NCBI GenBank assembly: GCA_021202075.1
Contig: JAJQDT010000152.1
Coordinates: forward strand, 1-53,461
Length of the DNA stretch: 53,461 bases
From: Lachnospiraceae bacterium
Lineage (GTDB): Bacteria > Bacillota > Clostridia > Lachnospirales > Lachnospiraceae
Direction of reading: 5' to 3'
The position numbers and the translations under genes were made by a program. Shown here in pieces: positions 35,187 to 44,349 of the stretch; position 1 is the first letter of the stretch, and every line of letters begins with the position of its first letter. The notes beneath the pieces are model-generated. The model was not told where the DNA came from. It ran no database searches and saw only the letters and a list, made by a program, of their open reading frames with translations.

Positions 35187-36482
35187 TTACCCCTCTGCCG
35201 CGTACTCATAATCCAGCATAAAAGCTATAATTCCATCAATAGCAAGCGTTTTCGGATCCAGCTCTATTTCCCCATTGCGCACCTTTTTATACTGCAATGG
35301 CATGTACTGATGAAGCATATTCATCGGAATCTCATATTTTCTCAAATTGGAAAACAAATGCTCCATAGCCGCAACAACTTCCGTCTGCCCGATATAATAC
35401 CTCGCCCGATCGGAAAAGCTGTAACGCCTCGCCAGCTTCAGCTGCTTTTCATCTCCGTGATAATGCTTCCTCCAGTTTCCTGGATTTTCCAGCATCACCT
35501 TTTCAAGCGTGTCTATAAAATGTGCCTGCTCCTCTTCTGGAACCAGTTCCTGCTCCATCATAGAAAGGGAAAACAGTGCCTCCCTCAGTCCATAGGTAAG
35601 TGCCGGTCCTACCTTAAGAATCGCAATTCCATCCTCAACCATCTCTTTTAAACATTCTGCGCTCTGATAGTCTGTAGAATGACCTTCAAACACAATCTCC
35701 GGATAATCCTCAAGTTTTGTGCAAAGTTCTTTTGCTGCGTCCCGATCATACAGAAACACCTGCGAATCCCCAAACTCCACACCGGGCTGTACAACAACCG
35801 CAATTACATCCTTCCAGCCATCTTCCACTCCCGCTTCCCGAAAACACATTTTGTAGGTGTCTACCGTATCTGCAAAAGCTTCCGGTTTCGTCACAGCCAG
35901 TGTATCTTCTTCCTCCTGAGCGCCACCCGGAATCGGTACCTCCGAGCCAATCACAAATACCGGGCGCATAGCATCCGGCTTCTCCTTCTTCAATTCCTTG
36001 TAAGCCGACATACAGGTTTTGTAAAGCTGAACACCACGCCTCGCTACAGTCTCAGTGGCAAGAGGGCCTTCCGGATCGTCCGCCAGCTTCATGCTGGTGT
36101 CCAGATGGATTTTAGTAAATCCCGCACGTACATACTGATAAACCAATTCCCTGGATTTTTCCATAGCCGTTGCTTCTGGCTCTTCCTGCCAGGTCAGTGG
36201 ACCCAAATGGTCTCCCGCTAAAATGACCTGGTTTTCAGGCACTCCGATATCTGACGCCATTTTCAATACCATGGTGTAAAAATCTGCAGGCTTCATTCCA
36301 GTATATCCGCCATACTGATTTACCTGATTTGCCGTAGCTTCAATCAATACTGGCTGACCCCGCTTTTTTGCCCGCAGCAATGCAGCCTCCAGTGCCAGCT
36401 CGTTGGCCGTACAATAGGACGGCATCCCACATTTTTCTCCGTTTTTTCTTCGATCCATCATTACCTGTAATGGGTGTTTCAT
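35187..36482 (-). CDS. GatZ/KbaZ-family protein, possible ketose-6-phosphate 4-epimerase
   Basis: 431 residues from MKHPLQVMMDRRKNGEKCGM; AGGAGAGATT precedes the ATG. The family signatures are IEATANQVNQYGGYTGM, VILAGDHLGPLTW, KIHLDTSMKLADDP, FVIGSEVPIPGGAQ and FEGHSTDYQS. GatZ/KbaZ was first described as the non-catalytic partner of tagatose-1,6-bisphosphate aldolase GatY/KbaY. No GatY-like gene is in this window, while kinase, epimerase and dehydrogenases are. From memory, a stand-alone member in an Agrobacterium hexitol pathway converts tagatose-6-phosphate to fructose-6-phosphate; the context here fits that role. It is divergent from the LacI gene at 36759. Confidence 0.85.
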   Translation of the reverse strand: MKHPLQVMMDRRKNGEKCGMPSYCTANELALEAALLRAKKRGQPVLIEATANQVNQYGGYTGMKPADFYTMVLKMASDIGVPENQVILAGDHLGPLTWQEEPEATAMEKSRELVYQYVRAGFTKIHLDTSMKLADDPEGPLATETVARRGVQLYKTCMSAYKELKKEKPDAMRPVFVIGSEVPIPGGAQEEEDTLAVTKPEAFADTVDTYKMCFREAGVEDGWKDVIAVVVQPGVEFGDSQVFLYDRDAAKELCTKLEDYPEIVFEGHSTDYQSAECLKEMVEDGIAILKVGPALTYGLREALFSLSMMEQELVPEEEQAHFIDTLEKVMLENPGNWRKHYHGDEKQLKLARRYSFSDRARYYIGQTEVVAAMEHLFSNLRKYEIPMNMLHQYMPLQYKKVRNGEIELDPKTLAIDGIIAFMLDYEYAAEG

Positions 36483-36758
36483 ATCTAATCTCTCCTTTCT
36501 CAACACAGCTTTTCATCCATCTGCGGCTTTTTCACAATCCATACATCTGCCAGGAGCCATTTTCAGTTTACAGCCTTTCTGTTTCAGCAGCATCAAAAAC
36601 GAATGCCGCACATATAAAAAACGTCTCAATCTTTTGTAGACATTTGAAAAAATGAATGCTATATTTATTACGGTTTTTATTACCATCGCGAAACGGGACA
36701 ATACTGCCCTTATTTTTTAAAAAAATTACAACAGCTACAGAGGGAGCAAAATACGGAA

Positions 36759-37781
36759 ATGAGCGCTACAATCAAGCAAATCGCAGAACTTGCGGATGTA
36801 TCAAGAGGAACTGTTGACAAGGTACTTAATAATCGTCCCGGTGTAAAACCAGCCACCAGAGAGAAAGTCCTGCAAATTGCGAAAGAATTAAATTATACCC
36901 CAAACTTTCTCGGAAAAGCACTTGTACAAAGCAAATCACCTCTAAAGCTGGGCATCATACTTACCGGAGACTACAATCCTTTTATACAGGATATGATTGA
37001 AGGGATTCAGTCCGCCCAGGATGAGTTTCGTCCTTTTGGGCTGGAAATTACCACAAAAATACTGACCACCATTGATCCAGACGAGCAGCTTGGCATGATT
37101 AACAGTCTGGTTGATCAGCATGTGACCGGGCTGGCTGTATTTCCAATCGACGCGCCTCAGATTAAAGAGCGGCTAAATCAATTGGAGAACAATCATATTC
37201 CGATCATTACATTCAACTCCAGAGTTCACGATATTCATGATTTGTGTTTTATCGGCCAGAACCACTACAAGGGCGGACGCACCGCAGCTGAGTTGATGGG
37301 TAAGGTCATCCCAGGCTTCAGAAAGGTCGGTGTCATAATCAGCTCTCGAAAGCTTTCATGCCATCAGGATCGCCTGAAAGGCTTTACCGAACAGCTAAAA
37401 GAAGATACCCCCGCAATGGAAATTCTTGAAGTGCGGGAAAATCAGGATCGTTGGGAGGACGCATTTCAAATCACACAAGAATATTGTGGCAAATATCCGG
37501 AAATGAACGCCATCTATATCACTGGTGGAGGCGTAGCAGGTGTGGGCGATGCCCTGGATGCTGCGGGAAAAGCAGGGCAAATTCATGTGATCTGTCACGA
37601 CCTTACACCAGGCAGCATCCGTCTTCTAAAAAATGGGACAGTAGATTTTGTTCTCGGCCAAAGTCCTGTCAATCAAGGTTATCAAATTGTTAAAGTACTA
37701 TTCGAATATTGTATGAAAAAAATCACTCCTCTAAAAACGATCGACATTCCTATTACAATATCGATTAAGGAGTCCCTCTGA
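36759..37781 (+). CDS. LacI-family regulator of the carbohydrate locus
   Basis: 340 residues. The helix-turn-helix TIKQIAELADVSRGTVDKVL with RGTVDKVLNNRPGV is a known sub-branch. The effector domain is sugar-binding-protein-like (LGIILTGDYNPFIQDMIEGI; IYITGGGVAGVGDALDAAG; VICHDLTPGSI). It reads away from the GatZ-like gene and converges on the SDR gene with a 19-base gap. It most likely controls this locus, and the three operator-like sites at 45257-45310 are candidate targets. Its own 276-base upstream region (36483-36758) lacks that palindrome and has only a weak GTCT...AGAC dyad near 36632. GAGGGAG precedes the ATG at slightly long spacing. Confidence 0.9.
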   Translation: MSATIKQIAELADVSRGTVDKVLNNRPGVKPATREKVLQIAKELNYTPNFLGKALVQSKSPLKLGIILTGDYNPFIQDMIEGIQSAQDEFRPFGLEITTKILTTIDPDEQLGMINSLVDQHVTGLAVFPIDAPQIKERLNQLENNHIPIITFNSRVHDIHDLCFIGQNHYKGGRTAAELMGKVIPGFRKVGVIISSRKLSCHQDRLKGFTEQLKEDTPAMEILEVRENQDRWEDAFQITQEYCGKYPEMNAIYITGGGVAGVGDALDAAGKAGQIHVICHDLTPGSIRLLKNGTVDFVLGQSPVNQGYQIVKVLFEYCMKKITPLKTIDIPITISIKESL

Positions 37782-37800
37782 ATTTAGCAATTCCTCGCAG

Positions 37801-38580
37801 TTACGCAATGGTAAAGCCGCCATCAATTACGAGATTTGCTCCATTGAACAGGCTGGCCGCATCGCTCGCGAGATATACCGCACAGGCAGCTACCTCTTCC
37901 GGATAACCAAATCTGCGAAGAGGAATTGTCTGCTTGAACGCATCGCCTTTTTCATTATTCCAGTTCATCTCTCCCATCGGAGTCAGAATAATTGTCGGGG
38001 AGATGGCGTTGATCCGCACATTATACTGTCCCCATTCCACAGCGAGCTGCTTTGTCATCTGGATAATCCCGGCTTTCGAAGTGCCATAGGCCAAATGACG
38101 CTCAAGCGCCACCACTCCGCCCTGAGAAGCGATATTAATAATGCTTCCTCCACCATTTTCAATCATAGTCTTCCCCACCGCAAGCGCCATTCGGGTGCTT
38201 CCTGTCAGGTTGACTGCAATCGTCATATCCCAGATCTTTTCCGTGCTTTCAGAAGCCATTTCCAGAATTCCGACACCCGCGCAGTTTACCAGAATATCAA
38301 TCTTTCCGGAAAGTGCGCAGGCAGCTTCCACTGTTTTATTGATGTCTTCGGTTACTGTTACACTGCCCGTGCACCCAAGATAATTCCTTCCCAGCGAGCG
38401 CACATAGTTTCCCAGTTCCCCGGATTCTTTCAGGTCAAACGCGACAATGTCCGCCCCTTTTCTGGCAAACATCCTGGCAATCTGCAGACCAATTCCGCCG
38501 GTAGCACCTGTCACGATAGCCGTCTTTCCCTCCAGTGAAAAATCCTCATTAAAATTGCGGAATTTATTTTCTATCTCCAT
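37801..38580 (-). CDS. Short-chain dehydrogenase/reductase
   Basis: 259 residues; GGAGAGGTGGGG precedes the ATG. The cofactor motif TGATGGIG is at 24-31, NCAG at about 99-102, and the catalytic triad S152, Y165 and K169 is in place (YGTSK). D49 in IVAFDL, after the second strand, suggests NAD(H) rather than NADP(H). It is the last gene of the operon and likely oxidises a polyol or reduces a keto-sugar. With the zinc dehydrogenase just upstream it gives two redox steps, so the substrate may need oxidation at two positions, or each enzyme may serve a different polyol. Confidence 0.9.
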   Translation of the reverse strand: MEIENKFRNFNEDFSLEGKTAIVTGATGGIGLQIARMFARKGADIVAFDLKESGELGNYVRSLGRNYLGCTGSVTVTEDINKTVEAACALSGKIDILVNCAGVGILEMASESTEKIWDMTIAVNLTGSTRMALAVGKTMIENGGGSIINIASQGGVVALERHLAYGTSKAGIIQMTKQLAVEWGQYNVRINAISPTIILTPMGEMNWNNEKGDAFKQTIPLRRFGYPEEVAACAVYLASDAASLFNGANLVIDGGFTIA

Positions 38581-38615
38581 ATCGACCCCACCTCTCCAGC
38601 TGCCACGCAGCCTGA

Positions 38616-38650
38616 CGGACAGGGGAGTTCCCTCCCCTATCCGGTTTTTT
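38616..38650 (+). terminator. Hairpin with T tract between the two dehydrogenase genes
   Basis: CGGA-c-AGGGGAG pairs with CTCCCCT-a-TCCG, followed on the plus strand by GGTTTTTT. The T run makes it a plus-strand terminator, opposite to the operon, so it could stop read-through from the LacI gene side. On the operon strand it is a stable intergenic hairpin without a U run. Confidence 0.5.
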
Positions 38651-38661
38651 CTCCTATTACA

Positions 38662-39684
38662 TCACATCTCAATCAGAATCTTCAGACTCTGGTCTTTATT
38701 GTTTTCAATATATTTAAACGCATCATGATATTCATCGAATTTGAACACCTTAGAAATCAATGGCTTCATCTTAATCCTTCCGGCGTCCATATAATCGATG
38801 GTATCCTGGAAATCCTTTTCCACATACATCAGAGATCCGATCAGACGGAACTCGCGATCCTGTACCCACGCCATATTAATCTGCGGAGTAGAACCATATA
38901 CACCTACAATAATGATATCATGCCCTTTCTTGGAGCACTCAATGGCCTGGTTTACGGTAGAACCAATGCCAATGCATTCGAAGAAAATATCTGCTCCCTC
39001 GCCGCCAAATGCCTCTTCTATCGCATCCTTCAGACTTACCTTTCCGGTGTTCGCCGCGTGAGGAATTCCACATTCTTTTGTTGCAAGCTCCAGCCGATAG
39101 TCAGAAAGATCTGTAATCAAAACGCTCTTCGCGCCCTCTGCCATCGCTGCCTGCGCTGTCACATTTCCAATTGTACCGGCGCCCAGAACAACGACATTCA
39201 TGCCCTTCACACTTCCGGATCTTCTCACGGCGTGAACTCCAACCGCAGCCGGTTCCACAGTCGCCGCGAGCTCCGCAGTCATTCCTTTCGGAATTTTCTT
39301 TACCAGCGCCGCATCCACAGTAAAATACTCGCAGGCCGCGCCCGGTGTCTGGCAGCCGATCACATTTAATGTATCACAGATGTTATATCTGCCTTCTCTG
39401 CATGGTTCACAATGGTGGCAGAATTCCTGCGGCATAACTGTGATCAGTTCTCCAACCTCAAGTCCGGTCACCTCGGAACCGATCTCAAGAATCTCACCTG
39501 CCATTTCATGGCCCAGGCGAATCGGGAAGGACATAAACGGATGCTTTCCATAATACGCATGTATGTCTGAACCACAAATGCCAATATTTTTCACTTTCAT
39601 CAAAATCTCATTCGGTTTGACCTCCGGACGCTCAATCTCACTGAACTCAATTGTCTCCGGCGCAGTTAAAATTGCCTGTTTCAT
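38662..39684 (-). CDS. Zinc-dependent alcohol (polyol) dehydrogenase
   Basis: 340 residues of the medium-chain family; GGAGGG precedes the ATG. Catalytic zinc ligands C37 (GICGSDIHAYYG) and H59-E60 (LGHEMAG) are present, and the structural zinc set is complete: C89, C92, C95 and C103. The nucleotide site is VVLGAGTIGNVTAQ. The closest named relatives by pattern are sorbitol, xylitol and galactitol dehydrogenases. In this operon it probably oxidises an imported hexitol to a ketohexose. A hairpin at 39713-39740 separates it from the binding-protein gene. Confidence 0.9.
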   Translation of the reverse strand: MKQAILTAPETIEFSEIERPEVKPNEILMKVKNIGICGSDIHAYYGKHPFMSFPIRLGHEMAGEILEIGSEVTGLEVGELITVMPQEFCHHCEPCREGRYNICDTLNVIGCQTPGAACEYFTVDAALVKKIPKGMTAELAATVEPAAVGVHAVRRSGSVKGMNVVVLGAGTIGNVTAQAAMAEGAKSVLITDLSDYRLELATKECGIPHAANTGKVSLKDAIEEAFGGEGADIFFECIGIGSTVNQAIECSKKGHDIIIVGVYGSTPQINMAWVQDREFRLIGSLMYVEKDFQDTIDYMDAGRIKMKPLISKVFKFDEYHDAFKYIENNKDQSLKILIEM

Positions 39685-39712
39685 AGATTCATGCCCTCCG
39701 TATTTATATGAA

Positions 39713-39740
39713 GTATCGCGGCCCTTTCGAGCCGCAATAC
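39713..39740 (-). promoter_or_regulatory. Intergenic mRNA hairpin after the binding-protein gene
   Basis: GTATTGCGGC pairs with GCCGCGATAC (one wobble) around an 8-base loop on the operon strand, with no U run after it. Hairpins at this position after binding-protein genes commonly protect the upstream message and set unequal expression. Confidence 0.55.
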
Positions 39741-39786
39741 CACATATTGTTCTCTCAATTACTTATAATCTGGTGATTATTGATTA

Positions 39787-40762
39787 TTACTCAGTAATCA
39801 TACCGTTTGCCGTGTATCTCTCGATATATTCTGCTACATTGTCCTCGGTAATCAGCGTTACCTCGATCTGAACCTTCTCATAGCCCTCTTCATTCTCACC
39901 GGTCAGCACTTCGTGTACGATGCGCGCGCCTTCCTCAGCCATTACCTGAGCATCCTGAAGAGCAGTTGCATCCATCTGTCCGGCTTCGATTGCGATCGCA
40001 GCGTCCGCAAGTCCATCAACGCCATAGAAAAGGATGTCATCCGCAACGCCCGCGTCGTTTGCAGCTTCCCACGCACCGATTGCCATTGCGTCATTCATGG
40101 AAATAACTGCATCGATGTCATCATAAACCTGCAGCCAGTTCTCCATCAGAGACATACCTTTTGACTTCTCCCAATCGCCAAGCTGCTCATCCAGGATCGT
40201 AATGTTCTCATTCTGTGAGAAGAGAATATCCTCATAAGCCTGACGGCGCTCGATGGAATCCGTGTTGCCCGACGGTCCAAGAAGAACGACTACATTTGCG
40301 TCTTCCGGAAGGTCAGAAGCGGCCTGCTCTGCCACCAGGGTACCCAGATCATACGGGTTCGCGATAACGCTGGACGCGGTCTCTACTTCAAGATCATCCA
40401 GATTGATGAACATCATCGGAGTGCCGTCCGCGATGTACTGCTCTACCAGCTCATCCTCAGCTGCAGGCTCAAGCGGAAGAACAATGACATAATCATAGCC
40501 CTGCGCTACAACGGTCTCAAGGTTGCTGATCTGAGTCTCCAGCTCATTGTTGGAGTCCAGAATCGTCAGTTCCATGTCATCATAGGTTTCAAATACGGTC
40601 TCCAGTTCGCTTGCCAGCCAGGACGCGAATGTCGCGGACATGTCGGTCGGAAGGAACGCTACCTGATATACCGTATCCTCTTCCGCACTGGCCATTGTTG
40701 CCCCAGAGAGTCCCTACTGCCATACCGGCTGCCAGCATTACGCTTACCATTTTTTTGTTCAT
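39787..40762 (-). pseudogene. Sugar-binding protein (RbsB type) with frameshifted signal peptide
   Basis: A strong AAGGAGG starts translation at 40762: MNKKMVSVMLAAGMAVGTLW, a signal peptide. That frame then runs off target and stops after 57 codons. The mature protein, beginning ASAEEDTVYQVAFLPTDMSA, continues in another frame to 39787 and is otherwise a full RbsB-type periplasmic-binding fold (VVLLGPSGNTDSIERRQAYE; AVISMNDAMAIGAWEAAND; GVDGLADAA). Removing one base from the CCCC run at 40701-40704 joins the frames and gives ...MASA-EED, a classical signal peptidase I site. So the gene is frameshifted, phase-variable or carries a sequence error. It has no lipobox cysteine when restored. It would deliver the sugar to RbsC/RbsA. 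Confidence 0.85.
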
Positions 40763-40813
40763 TTTGAATCCTCCTTTTTGTTTGTTTTTGTTTGTTTTTT
40801 GTTTCTGCATATT

Positions 40814-41797
40814 TTACTTCTGATTTCCATCAGAAGAAGATGCCATAATCTTTACCGTTCTCTTCTGTGTCTTTGTCAGAACATCCACCAGCACTGCCAG
40901 GATGATAATCGCTCCTTTAATAATCATCTGCAGATAAGAATCAATACCCAGCAGATTCATGATGTTATTCAATACACCGATGATCAGTGAACCGAGCAGA
41001 GTTCCGACCGCAGTACCGGCGCCGCCGGAAAAGCTTGTTCCGCCGATAACCGTTGCTGTAATTGCGTCAGTCTCATAGCCGGCGCCCTCACTCGGAATAC
41101 CCGCATTCAGTCGTCCCATCAGTACCATACCTGCCACAGCCGCAAAGATGCCGGAAACAATGTATGCACACCACTTAATTTTACAGACCTGGACGCCGGC
41201 CGCGTTCGCAGCTTCCTGATTGCCACCGATCGCATACAGATAACGCCCGAACTTCGTGTATTTCAGAATAACATGGGTGATCACCATCATGATCAGCATG
41301 AAAACAACCGCTACCGGAATCGCACCAGCCAGCTTGCCCTGGCCAAGGACTTTGAAGTCTCCGATTTTGTAAATATTCTGGCCTTTTGTATAGAGGCAAA
41401 TCGCACCAAAGCACACGGTCTGCATGGCCAGTGTAACGATGAAGGACGGAAGCTTAAAATACGCGATAAATAATCCGTTGATACTGCCTACCAGTGCGCC
41501 CAGCAGAATGCCGAACAAAAACGCCAGCACAAGATTTCCTGTGGCTACATAGGCAATACACGCATAGCTGCCGGCCATGCCTGCCAGATATCCGAGAGAC
41601 AGATCAATCTCACCGGCGATAATAATCATCCCCTGCGCAAACGCGCAAATCGTAACCACACTTACCTGTTTTAAGATATTCGTAATATTCGTTGCTGTCA
41701 AAAAGGTCGGCGACAGAATCGTGCATATCACAATCATAGCGGCCAGGACAAGTACCAGCGAATACCTTCTCAGATCAATTTTTGACTTATTGCCCAT
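40814..41797 (-). CDS. Sugar ABC transporter permease, RbsC type
   Basis: 327 residues from MGNKSKIDLRRYSLVLVLAA; AAGGGGG precedes this ATG. Eight to ten membrane helices (LVLVLAAMIVICTILSPTFL; GMIIIAGEIDLSLGYLAGMA; AIPVAVVFMLIMMVITHVIL; TLLGSLIIGVLNNIMNLLGI). GEIDLSLG and AIGGNQEAANAAGV are characteristic of the RbsC/XylH/AraH branch. It forms the channel with the RbsA-type ATPase, whose gene it overlaps by 11 bases. Substrates of this branch are pentoses, hexoses and polyols. Confidence 0.92.
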   Translation of the reverse strand: MGNKSKIDLRRYSLVLVLAAMIVICTILSPTFLTATNITNILKQVSVVTICAFAQGMIIIAGEIDLSLGYLAGMAGSYACIAYVATGNLVLAFLFGILLGALVGSINGLFIAYFKLPSFIVTLAMQTVCFGAICLYTKGQNIYKIGDFKVLGQGKLAGAIPVAVVFMLIMMVITHVILKYTKFGRYLYAIGGNQEAANAAGVQVCKIKWCAYIVSGIFAAVAGMVLMGRLNAGIPSEGAGYETDAITATVIGGTSFSGGAGTAVGTLLGSLIIGVLNNIMNLLGIDSYLQMIIKGAIIILAVLVDVLTKTQKRTVKIMASSSDGNQK

Positions 41798-43301
41798 CTG
41801 CATTTCCCCCTTCATTTACCAAACCGATAGCCATCTGCATAATTCGTTCCTGGCTGAATTCCTTTCGATCCAGACAGCCTGTCATAATCCCCTGGCTCAT
41901 AACATAAATTCGGTCACACATTCCCAGAAGCTCTGGCATCTCAGAGGAAATCATCAGGATAGCATAACCTTTCTTTGCAAGATCCGTCATGATATTGTAG
42001 ATCTCCAGCTTTGCCCCTACATCAATTCCTCTGGTAGGTTCATCCAGAATCAGAAGATCGCTGTCCAGCATCAGCCATCTGGCAAGAAGGACCTTCTGCT
42101 GATTGCCTCCGCTTAAGGATCCAATCGGCGTCTCAATTCCGACGAACCGTACCTTAAGCATCTCCGACATCCGTTTAGCATCCTCGACTTCCTTTTTCAG
42201 ATTCATGAAGACGCCTTTCCGTATACGGTGACTGGTAATCGTAATATTCTCCCTGCAGCTTCGAACTCCGATTACGCCTTCCTTCTTACGATCCTCTGTA
42301 ATCATCAGAATCTTATTCTTTACCGCATGAGTGACATCCTTTGGCGTATAGCTTTTCCCGGCAAGCGTGATTTCACCGGAATCCAGCGGATCCAGTCCGA
42401 AGATTGCTCTGCAGACCTCGCTTCTTCCTGCTCCTACCAGCCCTGCCATACCCACAATCTCGCCTTTTCTCACGTTAAAAGACACATCCTGAAACATATC
42501 CTTACTGCTAAGATGCTTTGCATCAAACGCGATATCTCCGATCGGCACGGATTCTTTCGGATATACATTGTCGATCGAGCGTCCTACCATGTATGTGATA
42601 ATGGAGTCCTCGTTAAAATCACTTGCCGGACCGCTGATAATACTTTTTCCATCCCGGATGACAGTAATATCATCCGCGATCTCAAAAATTTCTTCCATCT
42701 TATGGCTGATGTAAAGGATGCTGATCCCTTTCGCCCGCAGCTCATTAATTTTGTCAAACAGCATCCGCACTTCCTTATTTGAGATCGAGGAGGTTGGCTC
42801 ATCCATAATAATGACCTGCGCGTTAAACGCTACCGCCTTTACAATTTCAAGCATCTGGATACTGGCAATCGGTAATTCCTTGATCTTTGTCTTGGGATCA
42901 TAAGGGAGCTGATTCTCATCCAGAATCTTCTGTGCCATACTGTTCATCTGTTTCCAGTCTACAAATCCCGTCTTAACAGGCTGGCGCTTCATGTAAATAT
43001 TCTCCGCGATGGTCAGTTCCGGGAAAAAGTTCAGTTCCTGATAGATCATGGCGATACCCGCAGCGGATGACTCCATCGGGCCGGAAAATTCTACTTCCTT
43101 TCCGTCCAGAATTACCTGGCCTCCGTCGCGTTTATAAAGACCGTTGATAATCTTCATCAGCGTGGACTTCCCTGCCCCATTTTCCCCTACTACCGCATGA
43201 ACGGTTCCTTTTCGGAGAACGATATTTACATTGTCCAGTGCCTTGACGCCAGGGAAGGTCTTTGATATGTTCCGCAATTCCAGTTTTACCTGATCACTCA
43301 T
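41787..43301 (-). CDS. Sugar ABC transporter tandem ATPase, RbsA type
   Basis: 504 residues from MSDQVKLELRNISKTFPGVK; GGAGGT precedes the ATG. There are two ATP-binding domains in one chain. The first has Walker A GENGAGKSTLMK and Walker B VIIMDEPTSSIS. The second has the degenerate P-loop GLVGAGRSEV usual for RbsA/MglA proteins, signature LSGGNQQKVLLARWL and LLILDEPTRGID. It powers import with the RbsC-type permease and the binding protein. Gap to the upstream PfkB gene is 19 bases. Confidence 0.94.
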   Translation of the reverse strand: MSDQVKLELRNISKTFPGVKALDNVNIVLRKGTVHAVVGENGAGKSTLMKIINGLYKRDGGQVILDGKEVEFSGPMESSAAGIAMIYQELNFFPELTIAENIYMKRQPVKTGFVDWKQMNSMAQKILDENQLPYDPKTKIKELPIASIQMLEIVKAVAFNAQVIIMDEPTSSISNKEVRMLFDKINELRAKGISILYISHKMEEIFEIADDITVIRDGKSIISGPASDFNEDSIITYMVGRSIDNVYPKESVPIGDIAFDAKHLSSKDMFQDVSFNVRKGEIVGMAGLVGAGRSEVCRAIFGLDPLDSGEITLAGKSYTPKDVTHAVKNKILMITEDRKKEGVIGVRSCRENITITSHRIRKGVFMNLKKEVEDAKRMSEMLKVRFVGIETPIGSLSGGNQQKVLLARWLMLDSDLLILDEPTRGIDVGAKLEIYNIMTDLAKKGYAILMISSEMPELLGMCDRIYVMSQGIMTGCLDRKEFSQERIMQMAIGLVNEGGNADGQ

Positions 43302-43320
43302 AATACCTCCACTTCCAGCT

Positions 43321-44262
43321 TTATTCATTCGCTTCAATCATCTCACGGATCGTATCCGGATTAATCTTCCCTTCCATCGGTCCAAACGCAGCCGTGTTCA
43401 ACGCTCCCGCTGCGGCAGCCATCTTCACGATTTCATCCAGAGATTTTTCCTCCAGCAGTCCGCTGATAAAGGCTCCGTCAAAACTGTCGCCGGCGCCTGT
43501 GGCGTCTACGGATTCCACGCGGTATATCCCCATATCCAGGACACGCTCTTTCGTATAAACTCTGCATCCCTTCGAACCCCGCTTCAGCGCCAGGATTTCA
43601 AGCTTCGGATATTCTGCAAACGCGTATTCAACCGCCTCCTCGACACTGTCCCTGCCGGTAATCATAAGCAATTCCTCTACGCCCGGCAAAAATACGGAAG
43701 TATTCGCAACCACATCCTTTACCATCTCCATGGAAGAGCTGTCATTCAAAAGCTCTTTTCGGATATTCGGGTCAAAGGAAACCTTCCCGCCCTTCTCAAC
43801 CGCCAGATGCATGGTTTTTAAGATTTCCTCTCCGAACTCCTTCTTTGCCGCAAGAGAGCACCCCATAATATGGAAATACTTCACGCCATCCAGCACGGTT
43901 GCTTCCGGAGCCTTCGCATCCGCCGCAGGCGTATTTCCCATATGGAAAATGAACTTCCGGTCACCGTTTGAAAAATAGGTGACAAATGCGGCACCTGTCG
44001 CGCAAGTCTCGCTCTGCAGCACCTGACGGACATCCACGCCATCTCCCTGAAGCCGCGTAAGAAGGCATTTCCCAAAATCATCCTTTCCAACACCGCCGAT
44101 AATCCCCGCGGAGTGGCCCAATCTTGCTACCGTGTCAATAAAAATTGCCGGAGCCCCGCTCGGATACGGTCCCCTGAAATACCCGGGCTGATCCAGCGGA
44201 ACGTCCTCTCGGTCGCGCATAATCTCTACGATCATCTCTCCCATAATCCAGACCTCTGCCAT
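43321..44262 (-). CDS. PfkB-family sugar kinase
   Basis: 313 residues; AAGGAGGG precedes the ATG. The second PfkB signature DATGAGDSFDGAFISG carries the anion hole GAGD and catalytic base D259. The N-terminal half has a ribokinase-like substrate region (ARLGHSAGIIGGVGKDDFGK). The family phosphorylates ribose, fructose, tagatose, KDG and others, and the sequence does not fix which. In this operon, between a ketose 3-epimerase and a GatZ-like protein, a ketohexose such as tagatose or fructose phosphorylated at C6 is the simplest reading. Gap to the epimerase gene is 87 bases. Confidence 0.92.
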   Translation of the reverse strand: MAEVWIMGEMIVEIMRDREDVPLDQPGYFRGPYPSGAPAIFIDTVARLGHSAGIIGGVGKDDFGKCLLTRLQGDGVDVRQVLQSETCATGAAFVTYFSNGDRKFIFHMGNTPAADAKAPEATVLDGVKYFHIMGCSLAAKKEFGEEILKTMHLAVEKGGKVSFDPNIRKELLNDSSSMEMVKDVVANTSVFLPGVEELLMITGRDSVEEAVEYAFAEYPKLEILALKRGSKGCRVYTKERVLDMGIYRVESVDATGAGDSFDGAFISGLLEEKSLDEIVKMAAAAGALNTAAFGPMEGKINPDTIREMIEANE

Positions 44263-44349
44263 CCGTTATCCCTCCTTGCTTTTTTTAGAAAATGGCTCTG
44301 CTGCGGCTTTCGAGATAGCACTGCATTGTAAAAGCCTTCCGCCATTTTG

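Noticed and set aside
43840..43930. Possible second promoter inside the PfkB gene
   Set aside because: The matches to -35 and -10 are weak and the gene is well inside a tightly spaced operon.
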